64,000 nucleotides of DNA from Stieleria sedimenti (GTDB taxonomy: Bacteria; Planctomycetota; Planctomycetia; Pirellulales; Pirellulaceae), in assembly GCF_025060895.1 (NCBI RefSeq), contig NZ_JANZKV010000261.1, positions 1 through 64,000 of the forward strand, given 5' to 3'. Position numbers and translations under genes: made by a program. Of the stretch, positions 29,401 to 36,768 are shown piece after piece (within the stretch, counting starts at the first letter, position 1; the number at the start of each line of letters is the position of its first letter). The notes beneath the pieces were generated by a model, which searched no databases, was not told the DNA's origin, and saw only the letters and a program-made list of their open reading frames with translations.

Positions 29401-30599
29401 TCAGCGAAGCGTGCCGCTTGATCGAAGTGTCGCGTTTGATGGAACAGCAAAACAGCGTCGGTATCGGCGCGGTCACGGAATTTGACAGCCTATTCCGTGA
29501 CGGGTTCACGGCTTTGGTCGACGCGTTGACCGCCGCGGTGCGGCAAGACCGCGACTACGAAGAACTCAACCGAGACGAAACCGCGATCGGCGAAGTTTTG
29601 ATTCCGCTGGTCGAACGATTGACCGAAACGATGCTCGGATCTTGGCTCGCCCACAGCCAAACGCTGCGTTTGTCGCCGCTCGAAACGGTCAACGACCGCC
29701 AAAGCTGGGAACGACTGGTCGAGTTCATTCGCCGCTACGGGGACCCGATTTTCACCCAAGTGTTTTTGCAACTCGGCAACGTCCGCGCGATCCTGCACCA
29801 AGGCGTCTCGGACTGGCTGCAACGGGTGATCGACGAAGACGACGCCCAGATCGCCGACATGCAACTGTTCGAGGATCTGCGGAATGGAAAACTGTCCATG
29901 AACCAAGCCAATCGTTGGATCACGCTGGTCTACGAAACGCTGATCGATCATCACGCCGAATACCAAGATTACAACAGCACGACGACGCAAAGCGATCGCG
30001 GTGATCTGGTTTACATGTTCATGGACTTCCTCCGTCTGCGGGCCAGCTATGAACGCATCGCGTGGAACTTGAAACCCGTCATGTGGGCGCACGAAGTGCT
30101 GGTCGGAAACGGACTGGAAAACGCGGCGATGATGTGGCGCCGCAGTTTGAGTGAACGAATCGGCGCCGAGGCCGAGAAGTTCGTCATGCGGCTTCGCAAG
30201 ATGCAAAAGAACTACTCGATGCGCATGCCCACCGTCGCCGATCGCATCCTGGAACGCTTCGTCCAGCCGATGACGATCGCGCGGATGCGCGCCCTGGTCC
30301 AACCCGCGATGCGGGACGCCGAAGCCGGCCGCGAAAGTTCGCGATTTGAATTGCTGGAAGCAGAAGCCGAGTTGCTGGCCCGCACGCCGACCGGTGCCGG
30401 GTTGGACGTGCCCGCTTGGCTGGCGGCCTTGGAAGAAGAGGTCGAGCAACTGGCCAAACGCAGCGCCAGCAGCGAGATCGATCCCGAGTCATTGATGACC
30501 ATCCCGATCGTTCCGCTGGCCATCGACGACCTGAACAATCAACTCGACGTCGCCCAGTCCCAAGGCCGCCGACTACCACACATGCGGTCCAAAGAGTAA
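26460..30599 (+). CDS. Giant helical protein of unknown function
   Basis: About 1379 residues, family not recognised. The start at 26460 (MSNLPPPESICDSLKRL) is preferred over 26412, which adds a Cys/Pro leader. No signal peptide, membrane helix or nucleotide-binding motif is seen. Composition is helix-rich with many Trp, Arg and Glu, and short paired-helix stretches (about 370-470) recall TPR-like solenoids. An acidic low-complexity segment lies near 710-760 (GETPDDEDDSESGG). It is probably cytoplasmic and multi-domain, perhaps a scaffold. It is alone on its transcript unless read from the ettA unit. The long clean frame and normal codon use show it is a real gene. Confidence 0.8.
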   Translation: MSNLPPPESICDSLKRLAGYLNFSSGSSDPKIAALWNEAYCHASQGNPLTGTPAWLVLNNWIEQTLVTLAESTSAFADITQAREVSRLLLSELLPAYMDYHRDLLFHQEPEVLFNGFFLARAAESLLRLYSEQDASADEDAKSDLVYQAIGELNDFVGYRPVAVLENRRCQPYPNEFVRPIPLYVRGAGVSAGPYSELITQTIQILQDSDPDVLRSASFEFEQLAELSLDPRAYDFDHPVNRRPNYHFGGWDERSVNPEGYYDRFVLRQVTLDSLLKRVSDQEQVEIQGLAPDELMTEAATVLAGTILMASGISGWGPTAYSSDVTLSTLMKPIAEYRDAFYLDRLSKLTGDHRERLDAEQQVRRQPFGAARQNLNAALAERRAAQVQHVQLARLYARMGYPDAAGRQIDVVPAASARMICRIDCETTLGLRALRFGKLDQAMEVPQRVYDLIKRAIKCGALADPWDLIGFAGQFSLHPSPECSVHDSRADDLLYLIDQLFSYMAKVWSEAAARNDAAAYDSISKLYREVAEWWRQFGAHTVESLEAADPLESYDSARLVAQALRVWHEGGAAAGDVKFWAPHAEFFDSPRAYSLVISALLERYDFLPAMALLIHWLGNANEIGLRQGGNSLPRLAERWLMRLRGQFEDESQDDVQRAGCETSEIWPLARKCFDYLEANAEDFWSAPRFELADNAKPPRDWERELAGETPDDEDDSESGGLYDAAYDGVSYRDTTDDGIDGAIFEYSGDGSRDELEAEWKRLVDRLTFLQSLARMWSVAADIVITDDQDDAERAQDQLVALRDWSQRAKVNRIGLLELLDAVREYKITPGGSDKESMRDYDRSRVLRDSLMERIIGTAVEMSDARRLICGAIIAHVGRHESLRPDAEHSESSTDQVAGEEAGLDEMSDDDVQAVKLYASLIAGDAESTRKLFPEYVDAISSENLLYIPISRGGDPVKIYLARLRQRVLRHLMHWLPRRGLVSEACRLIEVSRLMEQQNSVGIGAVTEFDSLFRDGFTALVDALTAAVRQDRDYEELNRDETAIGEVLIPLVERLTETMLGSWLAHSQTLRLSPLETVNDRQSWERLVEFIRRYGDPIFTQVFLQLGNVRAILHQGVSDWLQRVIDEDDAQIADMQLFEDLRNGKLSMNQANRWITLVYETLIDHHAEYQDYNSTTTQSDRGDLVYMFMDFLRLRASYERIAWNLKPVMWAHEVLVGNGLENAAMMWRRSLSERIGAEAEKFVMRLRKMQKNYSMRMPTVADRILERFVQPMTIARMRALVQPAMRDAEAGRESSRFELLEAEAELLARTPTGAGLDVPAWLAALEEEVEQLAKRSASSEIDPESLMTIPIVPLAIDDLNNQLDVAQSQGRRLPHMRSKE

Positions 30600-31102
30600 C
30601 CGTCAAAAGCTCAACAACGGCTAGCTCCACTCGAGCGTAGCTATCTGCGCCGGGAGGCGGAACTCCGGCGCTTTCCAGAAGGTCTCTTGGACGACGTGCC
30701 AGGATGTTGGTCAAAAAATGTGTTGGTCATAAAATGTGAGCGCCCCGACTCCTTGCCCACCCTCGTCTCACGCATTCACATTTTCTGACCAATCCATCTT
30801 TTGACCCTATGCCCTCGCCATCCTGAGTGCGTTGGCCGCAGGCTGAACCATTGCGTTCTATCAGGGATTCAAGCGCGAAGCAGTTAGAGAATTCGATTCT
30901 GGCATCATCTTCGGCGTGACCGACGCCTTGAGGCTTTTTCAGACAGAAACTCGTGTCAAAGATTGCGCAACTCGGCTGACACCGCGTGCCGGCAAACTAA
31001 AATCAGGCGACGTTCAGTCGGCACGTCCGCCGCTACCGCCGCCCCAAACCAACCGGTGATGGCGGTCGCGGAACTTCATTTTTGTACAGCAGTAATGTTT
31101 GA
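30600..31102. other. Long intergenic region with inverted repeats
   Basis: About 500 bp with no supported gene. It includes the repeat cluster at 30707-30792. The rest (30800-31102) has no open frame with recognisable product and no tRNA-like fold. A half-site resembling CIRCE (GAGTGCTAG at 31101) has no partner. Confidence 0.5.
30707..30792. repeat. Tandem plus inverted 16-bp repeats
   Basis: Two adjacent 16-bp units (30707-30722 and 30723-30738, theme TTGGTCA-n-AAAATGTG) differ at one base. A third copy lies inverted at 30777-30792 and differs from each by one base. A degenerate fourth piece (TTTTGACC) follows. The set can fold into a hairpin with alternative partners. Confidence 0.7.
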
Positions 31103-31828
31103 GTGCTAGAAGACACATCTCAAGGTCGCCCCACGGTAACGATCAGCCGGCGAACTCCTTGGTTCCTTGCCCTGATCGCGGCAATTTTTCTGGTTTTGAC
31201 GGCCGCGGCCCATCTGATCTTCGGTCCAGAGACATCGTCGTTGATGGGGTTTCGCCAACTGGTTGACGTGGATGCCGAGGGCAATTTGCCGACCTGGTTC
31301 TCAGCCGCGTTGTTGCACTTTGCCGCGCTCGTGGCGTGGTCCATTTCACCCCGGGACAAAGTAGAAAACCGACTCAGCTGGCAAGCGATCGCGGTTTTAT
31401 TGTTGTTGATGGGAATCGATGAAATCGCGTCAATCCATAATGCCCCCAGCCGCATCGTCGGTGAGTTATTCGGGAACCGCAGCGGCATCATGATGAATGC
31501 CTGGGTCATCCCGGCTAGCATTCTCTGTCTGGTTGTCGCCATTTTTTTTGTTCGATTCCTGACACGACAGCCGAAGTGGCTGGCCATCGGATTGATCACC
31601 GCCGCAGGACTTTTCGTTTTTGGTGCCATCGTGCTGGAAATGGCCAGCACCTACGTCGAATACCAAACGGCGGGTCACGATTACGATGGCGAAACGCACT
31701 ACTCGTTGACCTTTGAACTGATTGCGGTCGGCGAAGAGTTGTTTGAGTATGCCGGCGTGATCCTGACCATCAGCTTGTTGTTACGTCGCGGCCGAGAAGT
31801 GAATGCGGAGATCGGCCTGACCGTCTAG
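31103..31828 (+). CDS. Six-helix membrane protein with buried acidic/His residues
   Basis: 241 residues from a GTG at 31103; no good upstream ATG exists because the one at 31094 is followed by a stop. Six hydrophobic helices are visible (about 19-42, 64-83, 92-113, 131-153, 158-182 and 205-232). Charged or metal-type residues sit inside or at their ends: LLHFAAL in helix 2, GIDEIASIHN in helix 3, VLEMASTYVEY in helix 5, and FELIAVGEELFEYAG in helix 6. That pattern recalls polytopic metalloenzymes or ion carriers but no family is recognised. It stands alone, before rhaB, with a strong inverted repeat after its stop. Confidence 0.72.
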   Translation: MLEDTSQGRPTVTISRRTPWFLALIAAIFLVLTAAAHLIFGPETSSLMGFRQLVDVDAEGNLPTWFSAALLHFAALVAWSISPRDKVENRLSWQAIAVLLLLMGIDEIASIHNAPSRIVGELFGNRSGIMMNAWVIPASILCLVVAIFFVRFLTRQPKWLAIGLITAAGLFVFGAIVLEMASTYVEYQTAGHDYDGETHYSLTFELIAVGEELFEYAGVILTISLLLRRGREVNAEIGLTV

Positions 31829-31843
31829 GACCGAGCCGAGGCG

Positions 31844-31922
31844 AAAAAGGGTCAGGAGCCTTTTTGGTACTCTGGGCAACTGACGTTTGCCTATTCTTCC
31901 TAAAAGGCTCCTGACCCTTTTT
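31844..31922. repeat. Perfect 21-bp inverted repeat, terminator-like
   Basis: Arms 31844-31864 and 31902-31922 are perfect reverse complements over 21 bp, with a 37-nt loop. Each arm is flanked by A or T runs, so the hairpin could end transcription in both directions. It follows the membrane protein gene by 16 bp. The symmetry also fits a mobile REP-like element. Confidence 0.8.
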
Positions 31923-32061
31923 TGCACCGGCAGGCCCTGAGCCTGCATGCGGCCGGAGACTGCTACTCGGGGCGCGCACAACGATTTATATTGTCATGAT
32001 TCACACGCCGAACCTGGAATATTGCCCCCCTGCTTCCTCTTTTCCCCCCCGAGCCACTCAC

Positions 32062-33594
32062 ATGCCCGACACACCCGTTCATCTTGCCGTTGACTTGGGA
32101 GCCTCCAGTGGCCGCGTGATTGCCGGACGCATCGACGGCGGAAAGCTACAGCTGGAAGAGGTGCATCGTTTCGCCAACGATCCGGTGACGATTCAAAATT
32201 CGCTGCAGTGGAACGTTCACGGTTTGTGGGCCGAAATCCTGGAAGGGCTGCGGATCGCGGCGACTCGCTTCGAGTCGATTCGATCGGTCGGCGTCGATAC
32301 CTGGGGCGTCGACTATGTCTTAGTCGACGACAACGACCAGATCGCGGCGCCGATTCGGCACTACCGCGACGCCCGCAACAACGGCATGGTCGAACGCGCC
32401 TTTGAGATTCTCGGCGGTGCCGAACAAGGGCGTCGACGGATGTTCGAAGCGACGGGATTGCAGTTCATGCAAATCAATTCGGTCTTTCAACTGCTTTCGG
32501 CCGTCACCCACAACGAACGGTCACTGCAAATTGCCGACGGCTTCATGATGATGGGCGACTTCTTTCACTGGTTGCTCTCGGGCAAACGCAGCATCGAAGC
32601 CACCAACGCCTCCACCAGCCAGATGCTCGATCCCCGAACGGGCCGGTGGCAGACGGAGATGATCGAAGCACTCGGCATTCCGACCAAGCTGCTCGGTCCC
32701 GTTTCCTTGCCCGCGACGACCTTGGGCAATGTTCAACCCTCGGTTGCCGAGGTGACGGGTTTGCAAGATGTCGCCGTCGTCTTGCCGGCCACGCACGACA
32801 CCGCGTCGGCGGTGCTGGCGGTGCCGGTCGACGGTTTCGCGCCCGAAAAGCCAGATTGGTGCTACATCAGCTCCGGGACTTGGTCCCTGATGGGCTGTGA
32901 ATTGGCGTCACCACGCGTCACCCAGCGGTGTTCGGAATTCAACTTCACCAACGAAGGCGGCGTGGGCGGCAGCACCCGTTTGCTGAAGAACCTCGGCGGC
33001 TTGTGGATCTTTCAACAGCTTCGCAAGTCCATGCAACGCCGCGGAAACGAGGTGACGTGGGAATCGATGGTCACCCAAGCCGAGTCGGCGGCACCGTTTC
33101 AGTTGTTGATCGACCCGGACCATCCGGATTTCGCCGCTCCGACCGACATGCTTGATGCGATCGAAGAGTTTGCGACGAAAACGGGACAGCCGAAACCGGA
33201 TTCCGAGGGCGGCTACTATCGCGCCTCATTGGAAGGCTTGGCGTTGCGGTACCGAGTATGTTTGGGAATGTTGGAGCAGCTCGTCGACAACCGGATCGAG
33301 ACGATTCATATCGTCGGCGGCGGAACGATGAACGAGCTGCTGTGCCAGATGACCGCCGATGCCTGCAATCGAACCGTGATCACCGGGCCGGTCGAAGCGA
33401 CGGCGATCGGGAACCTGTTGATGCAAATGGTGGGCACCGGAGTGATCGGCAGCGGCAATCCACAGGAACTCACCACCGCAGTCCTCCAGTCCCGCAAACT
33501 GGTGCGAGAGAGTTTTGCGGTGAAGACCTACACGCCACAAAATGCGGCCCAATGGGACGAGCCCGCCGAGCGCTTCGTCGGCCTGGCCGATTGA
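32062..33594 (+). CDS. rhaB: Rhamnulokinase
   Basis: FGGY-family sugar kinase phosphorylating L-rhamnulose, about 510 residues from the ATG at 32062 (MPDTPVHLAVDLGASSGRVI); the longer reading from 31996 adds a Pro-rich leader. The rhamnulokinase signature is clear: LGASSGRVIAGRI, SVGVDTWGVDYVLVD, LLSGKRSIEATNASTSQMLD, PATHDTASAVLAVP, SSGTWSLMGCE and the C-terminal FGGY motif IHIVGGGTMNELLCQMTA. No rhamnose isomerase or aldolase is nearby. Rhamnose use fits a bacterium with many sulfatases that lives on algal sulfated polysaccharides. Its stop overlaps the next start (TGATG). Confidence 0.95.
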   Translation: MPDTPVHLAVDLGASSGRVIAGRIDGGKLQLEEVHRFANDPVTIQNSLQWNVHGLWAEILEGLRIAATRFESIRSVGVDTWGVDYVLVDDNDQIAAPIRHYRDARNNGMVERAFEILGGAEQGRRRMFEATGLQFMQINSVFQLLSAVTHNERSLQIADGFMMMGDFFHWLLSGKRSIEATNASTSQMLDPRTGRWQTEMIEALGIPTKLLGPVSLPATTLGNVQPSVAEVTGLQDVAVVLPATHDTASAVLAVPVDGFAPEKPDWCYISSGTWSLMGCELASPRVTQRCSEFNFTNEGGVGGSTRLLKNLGGLWIFQQLRKSMQRRGNEVTWESMVTQAESAAPFQLLIDPDHPDFAAPTDMLDAIEEFATKTGQPKPDSEGGYYRASLEGLALRYRVCLGMLEQLVDNRIETIHIVGGGTMNELLCQMTADACNRTVITGPVEATAIGNLLMQMVGTGVIGSGNPQELTTAVLQSRKLVRESFAVKTYTPQNAAQWDEPAERFVGLAD

Positions 33595-34250
33595 TGCATC
33601 CGGCTCCGCGGGAGAACCAGCCGATGGGAGTCCCAAGCAAAGACTCGATCCGCCGCGCCGCAGCCGCTGCACGACGCGTTCAAGATGACAAAGAACGGCT
33701 CAGCCGCCAGATCACCGACCGACTGCAATCGATGCCGCAGTATGCCGCGGCCGGCTGCGTGCTGTGGTACGTCCACGTGCGGGACGAAGTCCGCACCGAA
33801 CAGGCGTTGCAGGACGCGCTGCGGGGAGCCCGGCGGTCGGGCAAAAAGATCGTGGTGCCGTATTGTGTCGGCGAGCACCTGCATCTGTTCGATTTGCGCG
33901 GGTGGGACGATCTGTCACCCGGGGCATTCGGCATCTTGGAACCGCGTCCCGAGCGACGCGGCCGAGCGGACCGCTCGGTTGCCGCGACGGAACTGGATTT
34001 GATCGTGGTTCCGGGTGTTGCCTTTGACCCCGACGGGGGGCGGCTGGGGCATGGTCGCGGATTTTACGACCGTCTGTTGGCCGGCGTGCGGGCTGAAACG
34101 GTGCTCGTCGGGGTGGCCTTTGAGTGCCAGATCGTGCCACACGTCCCGCTGGACGATCATGACGTCTCGATGGATTGGGTGGTCACCGAGAAGCGATTGA
34201 TGGGCTGTCAGGGCGGTCCCCGGGTCCGCGCTGGGGACGAACATTGGTAG
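33594..34250 (+). CDS. 5-formyltetrahydrofolate cyclo-ligase
   Basis: About 218 residues. It converts 5-formyl-THF to 5,10-methenyl-THF using ATP. The N-terminal basic helix KDSIRRAAAAARR, the middle VVPYCVGEHLHLFDL, the binding motif LDLIVVPGVAFDPDGGRLGHG and GRGFYDRLLAG, and the tail VPLDDHDVSMDWVVTEKRL are all family features. The ATG at 33594 shares bases with the rhaB stop (TGATG), which favours translational coupling; an ATG at 33624 (MGVPSKDS) is an equally plausible start. The gene has no functional link to rhamnose use, so the coupling is positional. Confidence 0.9.
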   Translation: MHPAPRENQPMGVPSKDSIRRAAAAARRVQDDKERLSRQITDRLQSMPQYAAAGCVLWYVHVRDEVRTEQALQDALRGARRSGKKIVVPYCVGEHLHLFDLRGWDDLSPGAFGILEPRPERRGRADRSVAATELDLIVVPGVAFDPDGGRLGHGRGFYDRLLAGVRAETVLVGVAFECQIVPHVPLDDHDVSMDWVVTEKRLMGCQGGPRVRAGDEHW

Positions 34251-34291
34251 GCTTTCCTTTTGAACGTCTTTATTCACTTGGCAATTTTAGG

Positions 34292-35302
34292 ATGCCGTCT
34301 GTGCCGTACGCCCAAATTGGCCCTATCGCCGTTCATTTACCGGAAAAGGTAGAAACCAACGAGGAGCTTCAGCGGGAATTCCCGAGGTGGGATTTAGCGC
34401 TGATTGAAGAGAAAACGGGGATTCGCCAGCGCTACATTGCCGCCGAGAACGAGACATCGAGCGACTTGGCGGTGGCCGCGGCCGAGAAACTGTTTGCGGA
34501 ACAGCAAATCGACCCGAACTCCATCGATTTCGTGCTCTTTTGCACACAAACGCCCGACTACCCGCTGCCGACGACCAGCTGCCTGATCCAGGATCGGCTC
34601 GCGCTTCCGACGCACTGCGGGGCATTGGATTTCAACCTCGGCTGCAGCGGCTACGTTTACGGACTGGCCGTCGCCGATGGTCTGATCCAAAGCGGGGTGG
34701 CCAAGCGAATCCTGTTTCTGACCGCAGAAACGTACACCAAATACATCGACCCGGCGGACCGCAGTTTGCGAACAATTTTCGCCGACGGAGCCGCGGCGAC
34801 GTTGGTCACCGCCGGCGACACGCCCTCCTTGCGAGGGTTCAAATTCGGCAGTGACGGCAGCGGTGCGGACATGTTGATCGTCGGCGACGGCGGCGCCCGA
34901 GCCCCCGACGACGCGATCCCACCGCGACATCGCAAACGCTGGAAAAGCCGTCTGTACATGGACGGGCCGAGCCTGATCAATTTCACCGTCGACGCCGTGC
35001 CCCAATTGATCGAGCAAGTTTTGCAGCAAGAGCAGCTGACCGACGCCGATATTTCGCAATACTTAATGCATCAGGCGACCTGGAAAATGCTCGACGAGCT
35101 GCGAATTCGACTGGATCTGGCGCCCGAGCGGCTTCCGATCGAGTTGGCGGACATCGGCAACACCGTCTCGTGCACGCTGCCGATCCTGATCGACCAGCTG
35201 CGCAAGTCTGGTCGACTGGACCGCGAATCCGTTAACATGCTGATCGGCTTCGGTGTCGGCCTGTCCTGGGCAGGCTGCGTCTGGCAAGATCTGGCGGGCT
35301 GA
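34292..35302 (+). CDS. 3-oxoacyl-ACP synthase III family enzyme
   Basis: 336 residues from the ATG at 34292 (MPSVPYAQIGPIAVHLPEKV). Thiolase fold with the KAS III catalytic triad visible: Cys in FNLGCSGYVYGLAVADGL, His in QYLMHQATWKML, Asn in DIGNTVSCTLPIL. The glycine-rich tail IGFGVGLSWAGCVW matches. It could start fatty acid synthesis (FabH), but the HQATWKM and acyl-pocket differences from housekeeping FabH suggest a specialised enzyme, for example in lipid or secondary metabolite assembly. No acyl carrier protein or other fab gene is adjacent. Confidence 0.88.
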   Translation: MPSVPYAQIGPIAVHLPEKVETNEELQREFPRWDLALIEEKTGIRQRYIAAENETSSDLAVAAAEKLFAEQQIDPNSIDFVLFCTQTPDYPLPTTSCLIQDRLALPTHCGALDFNLGCSGYVYGLAVADGLIQSGVAKRILFLTAETYTKYIDPADRSLRTIFADGAAATLVTAGDTPSLRGFKFGSDGSGADMLIVGDGGARAPDDAIPPRHRKRWKSRLYMDGPSLINFTVDAVPQLIEQVLQQEQLTDADISQYLMHQATWKMLDELRIRLDLAPERLPIELADIGNTVSCTLPILIDQLRKSGRLDRESVNMLIGFGVGLSWAGCVWQDLAG

Positions 35303-35411
35303 ATTGCGGGCTGAATTGCGGGCTGAACAATGGCGTTGTGACCGTCACCCGAGAAGCGACCATGTCTGGTCCACAAAGTATCGGGTCCGACTGAACAGGT
35401 AGCATCCAACC

Positions 35412-35972
35412 ATGGTCGAATTCTTAAGCGGAAAACTGCTCATCGCGTCGCCGTATCTAAACGACCCGAACTTTTTGCGCAGCGTCGTCTTGATTGTCAG
35501 CCATGACGAGGAGGGGGCGTTCGGCCTGTCGCTCAATCGGCCCACCGACCAACGGCTCAGCCAAATCGTGGAACTGTCGATGCCGCAGGGTTCGGTCCGC
35601 GACGATGACTTGATTTTCGAAGGTGGTCCGGTCGACGGCCCGCTGTTGGCGTTACACGATTTGGTCGGAATCGGCTCACCGGTCGGCCAAAATTCGTCCG
35701 GGTTATGGCTGACCGGTGAAGAAGACCACCTGCGGTTGCTGTTGTCGCGTGTCGATGCCCGCGTCCGATTCGTGTCGCAGTATTCGGGTTGGGGCCCGGG
35801 TCAATTGGATCACGAAATGCAGTGCGGGGGCTGGTTGGTCGGCGCGGCCAAAGCCGACGTGGTGTTCGATGACCCGGAACAGGTTTGGGAGTCGGCGGTC
35901 AAACGCTGCGGCCACGAAATCCTTTCTTCACTCTCGCCCGGATTGCGTTTCAACGATCCGTCGGTGAATTAA
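35412..35972 (+). CDS. YqgE/AlgH family protein (UPF0301)
   Basis: 186 residues of the AlgH family. Visible: LSGKLLIASPYLNDPNFLRS, VVLIVSHDEEGAFGLSLNRP, a GGPV site (FEGGPVDGPL) and a C-terminal GWGPGQLDHE. The family is compact and without known enzyme activity; a role in regulation is known in Pseudomonas only by genetics. It is followed after 13 bp by a phosphatase gene and then a histidine kinase, suggesting one transcript. Confidence 0.92.
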   Translation: MVEFLSGKLLIASPYLNDPNFLRSVVLIVSHDEEGAFGLSLNRPTDQRLSQIVELSMPQGSVRDDDLIFEGGPVDGPLLALHDLVGIGSPVGQNSSGLWLTGEEDHLRLLLSRVDARVRFVSQYSGWGPGQLDHEMQCGGWLVGAAKADVVFDDPEQVWESAVKRCGHEILSSLSPGLRFNDPSVN

Positions 35973-35985
35973 AGCGGTCGGGCGA

Positions 35986-36768
35986 ATGCGGCGTTTTGTA
36001 ATCGGAGACATTCACGGCTGCGACAAGGCACTACGAACGCTGATCGAATGCATCGCGCCGGAGCCGGACGATGAGCTGATTTTCCTGGGCGACTACGTCG
36101 ATCGCGGCCCGGACAGCCGTGGCGTGATCGACCAGTTGATCGAACTGCAATCGCGTTGCCGTGTCGTCGCGCTGCGTGGCAACCATGAGATCATGCTGTG
36201 CGGCGTCGCCTTCGGTGGGCTCGACGGGGAGATGTGGTTGGCCGCCGGTGGCAAGGCGACCGTGACCAGCTACGGCGGATCGCTCGACAAGATTCCCGCC
36301 GCCCACAAAAAGTTTCTGCTGTCGTTGCTTCCGCACTACGAAACGCAACAGTCGATCTTCGTGCATGCCTGTTACGATGCGCGAACGCCGATGGACCAAC
36401 AGCCCGAAGAGCTGCGTTACTGGACCCACCTGAACACCACGCCGGGCCCGCACTTTTCGGGCAAAAAAGTCTTCGTCGGGCACACGCCTCAGCCCACCGG
36501 CGTGGTGCTCGATCTAGGCTACCTGGTCTGCGTCGACACCTATTGCTTCGGCAACGGCTTTTTGACCGGTATGAACGTGGCCACCAATGAGATCATCCAA
36601 GTGGACAAAAAGGGGTTCCGCCGGCGAGTCCCGGCGGCGGCGTTTTTGCTTTTCGTCGCCGATGCGTTCAAATTTGTCCACCGATTGATCACCAAACGCC
36701 GCCGAGTGGAACTGCCAATCCCCGCCGAACCTCTCAACGCGCCGAAACCCGGCGATCAACCGGAGTGA
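35986..36768 (+). CDS. Ser/Thr-type metallophosphatase (PPP family)
   Basis: 260 residues of the bacterial PrpA/PrpB group. The three metal-binding motifs are intact: GDIHG, GDYVDRGPDSRG and RGNHE, and the later His sites appear in FVHACYD and VFVGHTPQPTG. It should remove phosphate from Ser, Thr or His of proteins, or diadenosine polyphosphate as an alternative. Its stop overlaps the histidine kinase start (ATGA), so the two are translated together and may act on the same pathway. The basic C-terminus (FKFVHRLITKRRRVEL) is an extension. Confidence 0.92.
   Translation: MRRFVIGDIHGCDKALRTLIECIAPEPDDELIFLGDYVDRGPDSRGVIDQLIELQSRCRVVALRGNHEIMLCGVAFGGLDGEMWLAAGGKATVTSYGGSLDKIPAAHKKFLLSLLPHYETQQSIFVHACYDARTPMDQQPEELRYWTHLNTTPGPHFSGKKVFVGHTPQPTGVVLDLGYLVCVDTYCFGNGFLTGMNVATNEIIQVDKKGFRRRVPAAAFLLFVADAFKFVHRLITKRRRVELPIPAEPLNAPKPGDQPE

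Noticed and set aside
30600-31102. tRNA or small RNA gene
   Set aside because: No cloverleaf or T-loop sequence was recognised; only inverted repeats are present.
31098-31110. CIRCE-like half-site GAGTGCTAG
   Set aside because: The inverted partner TTAGCACTC is missing, so no HrcA operator can be claimed.
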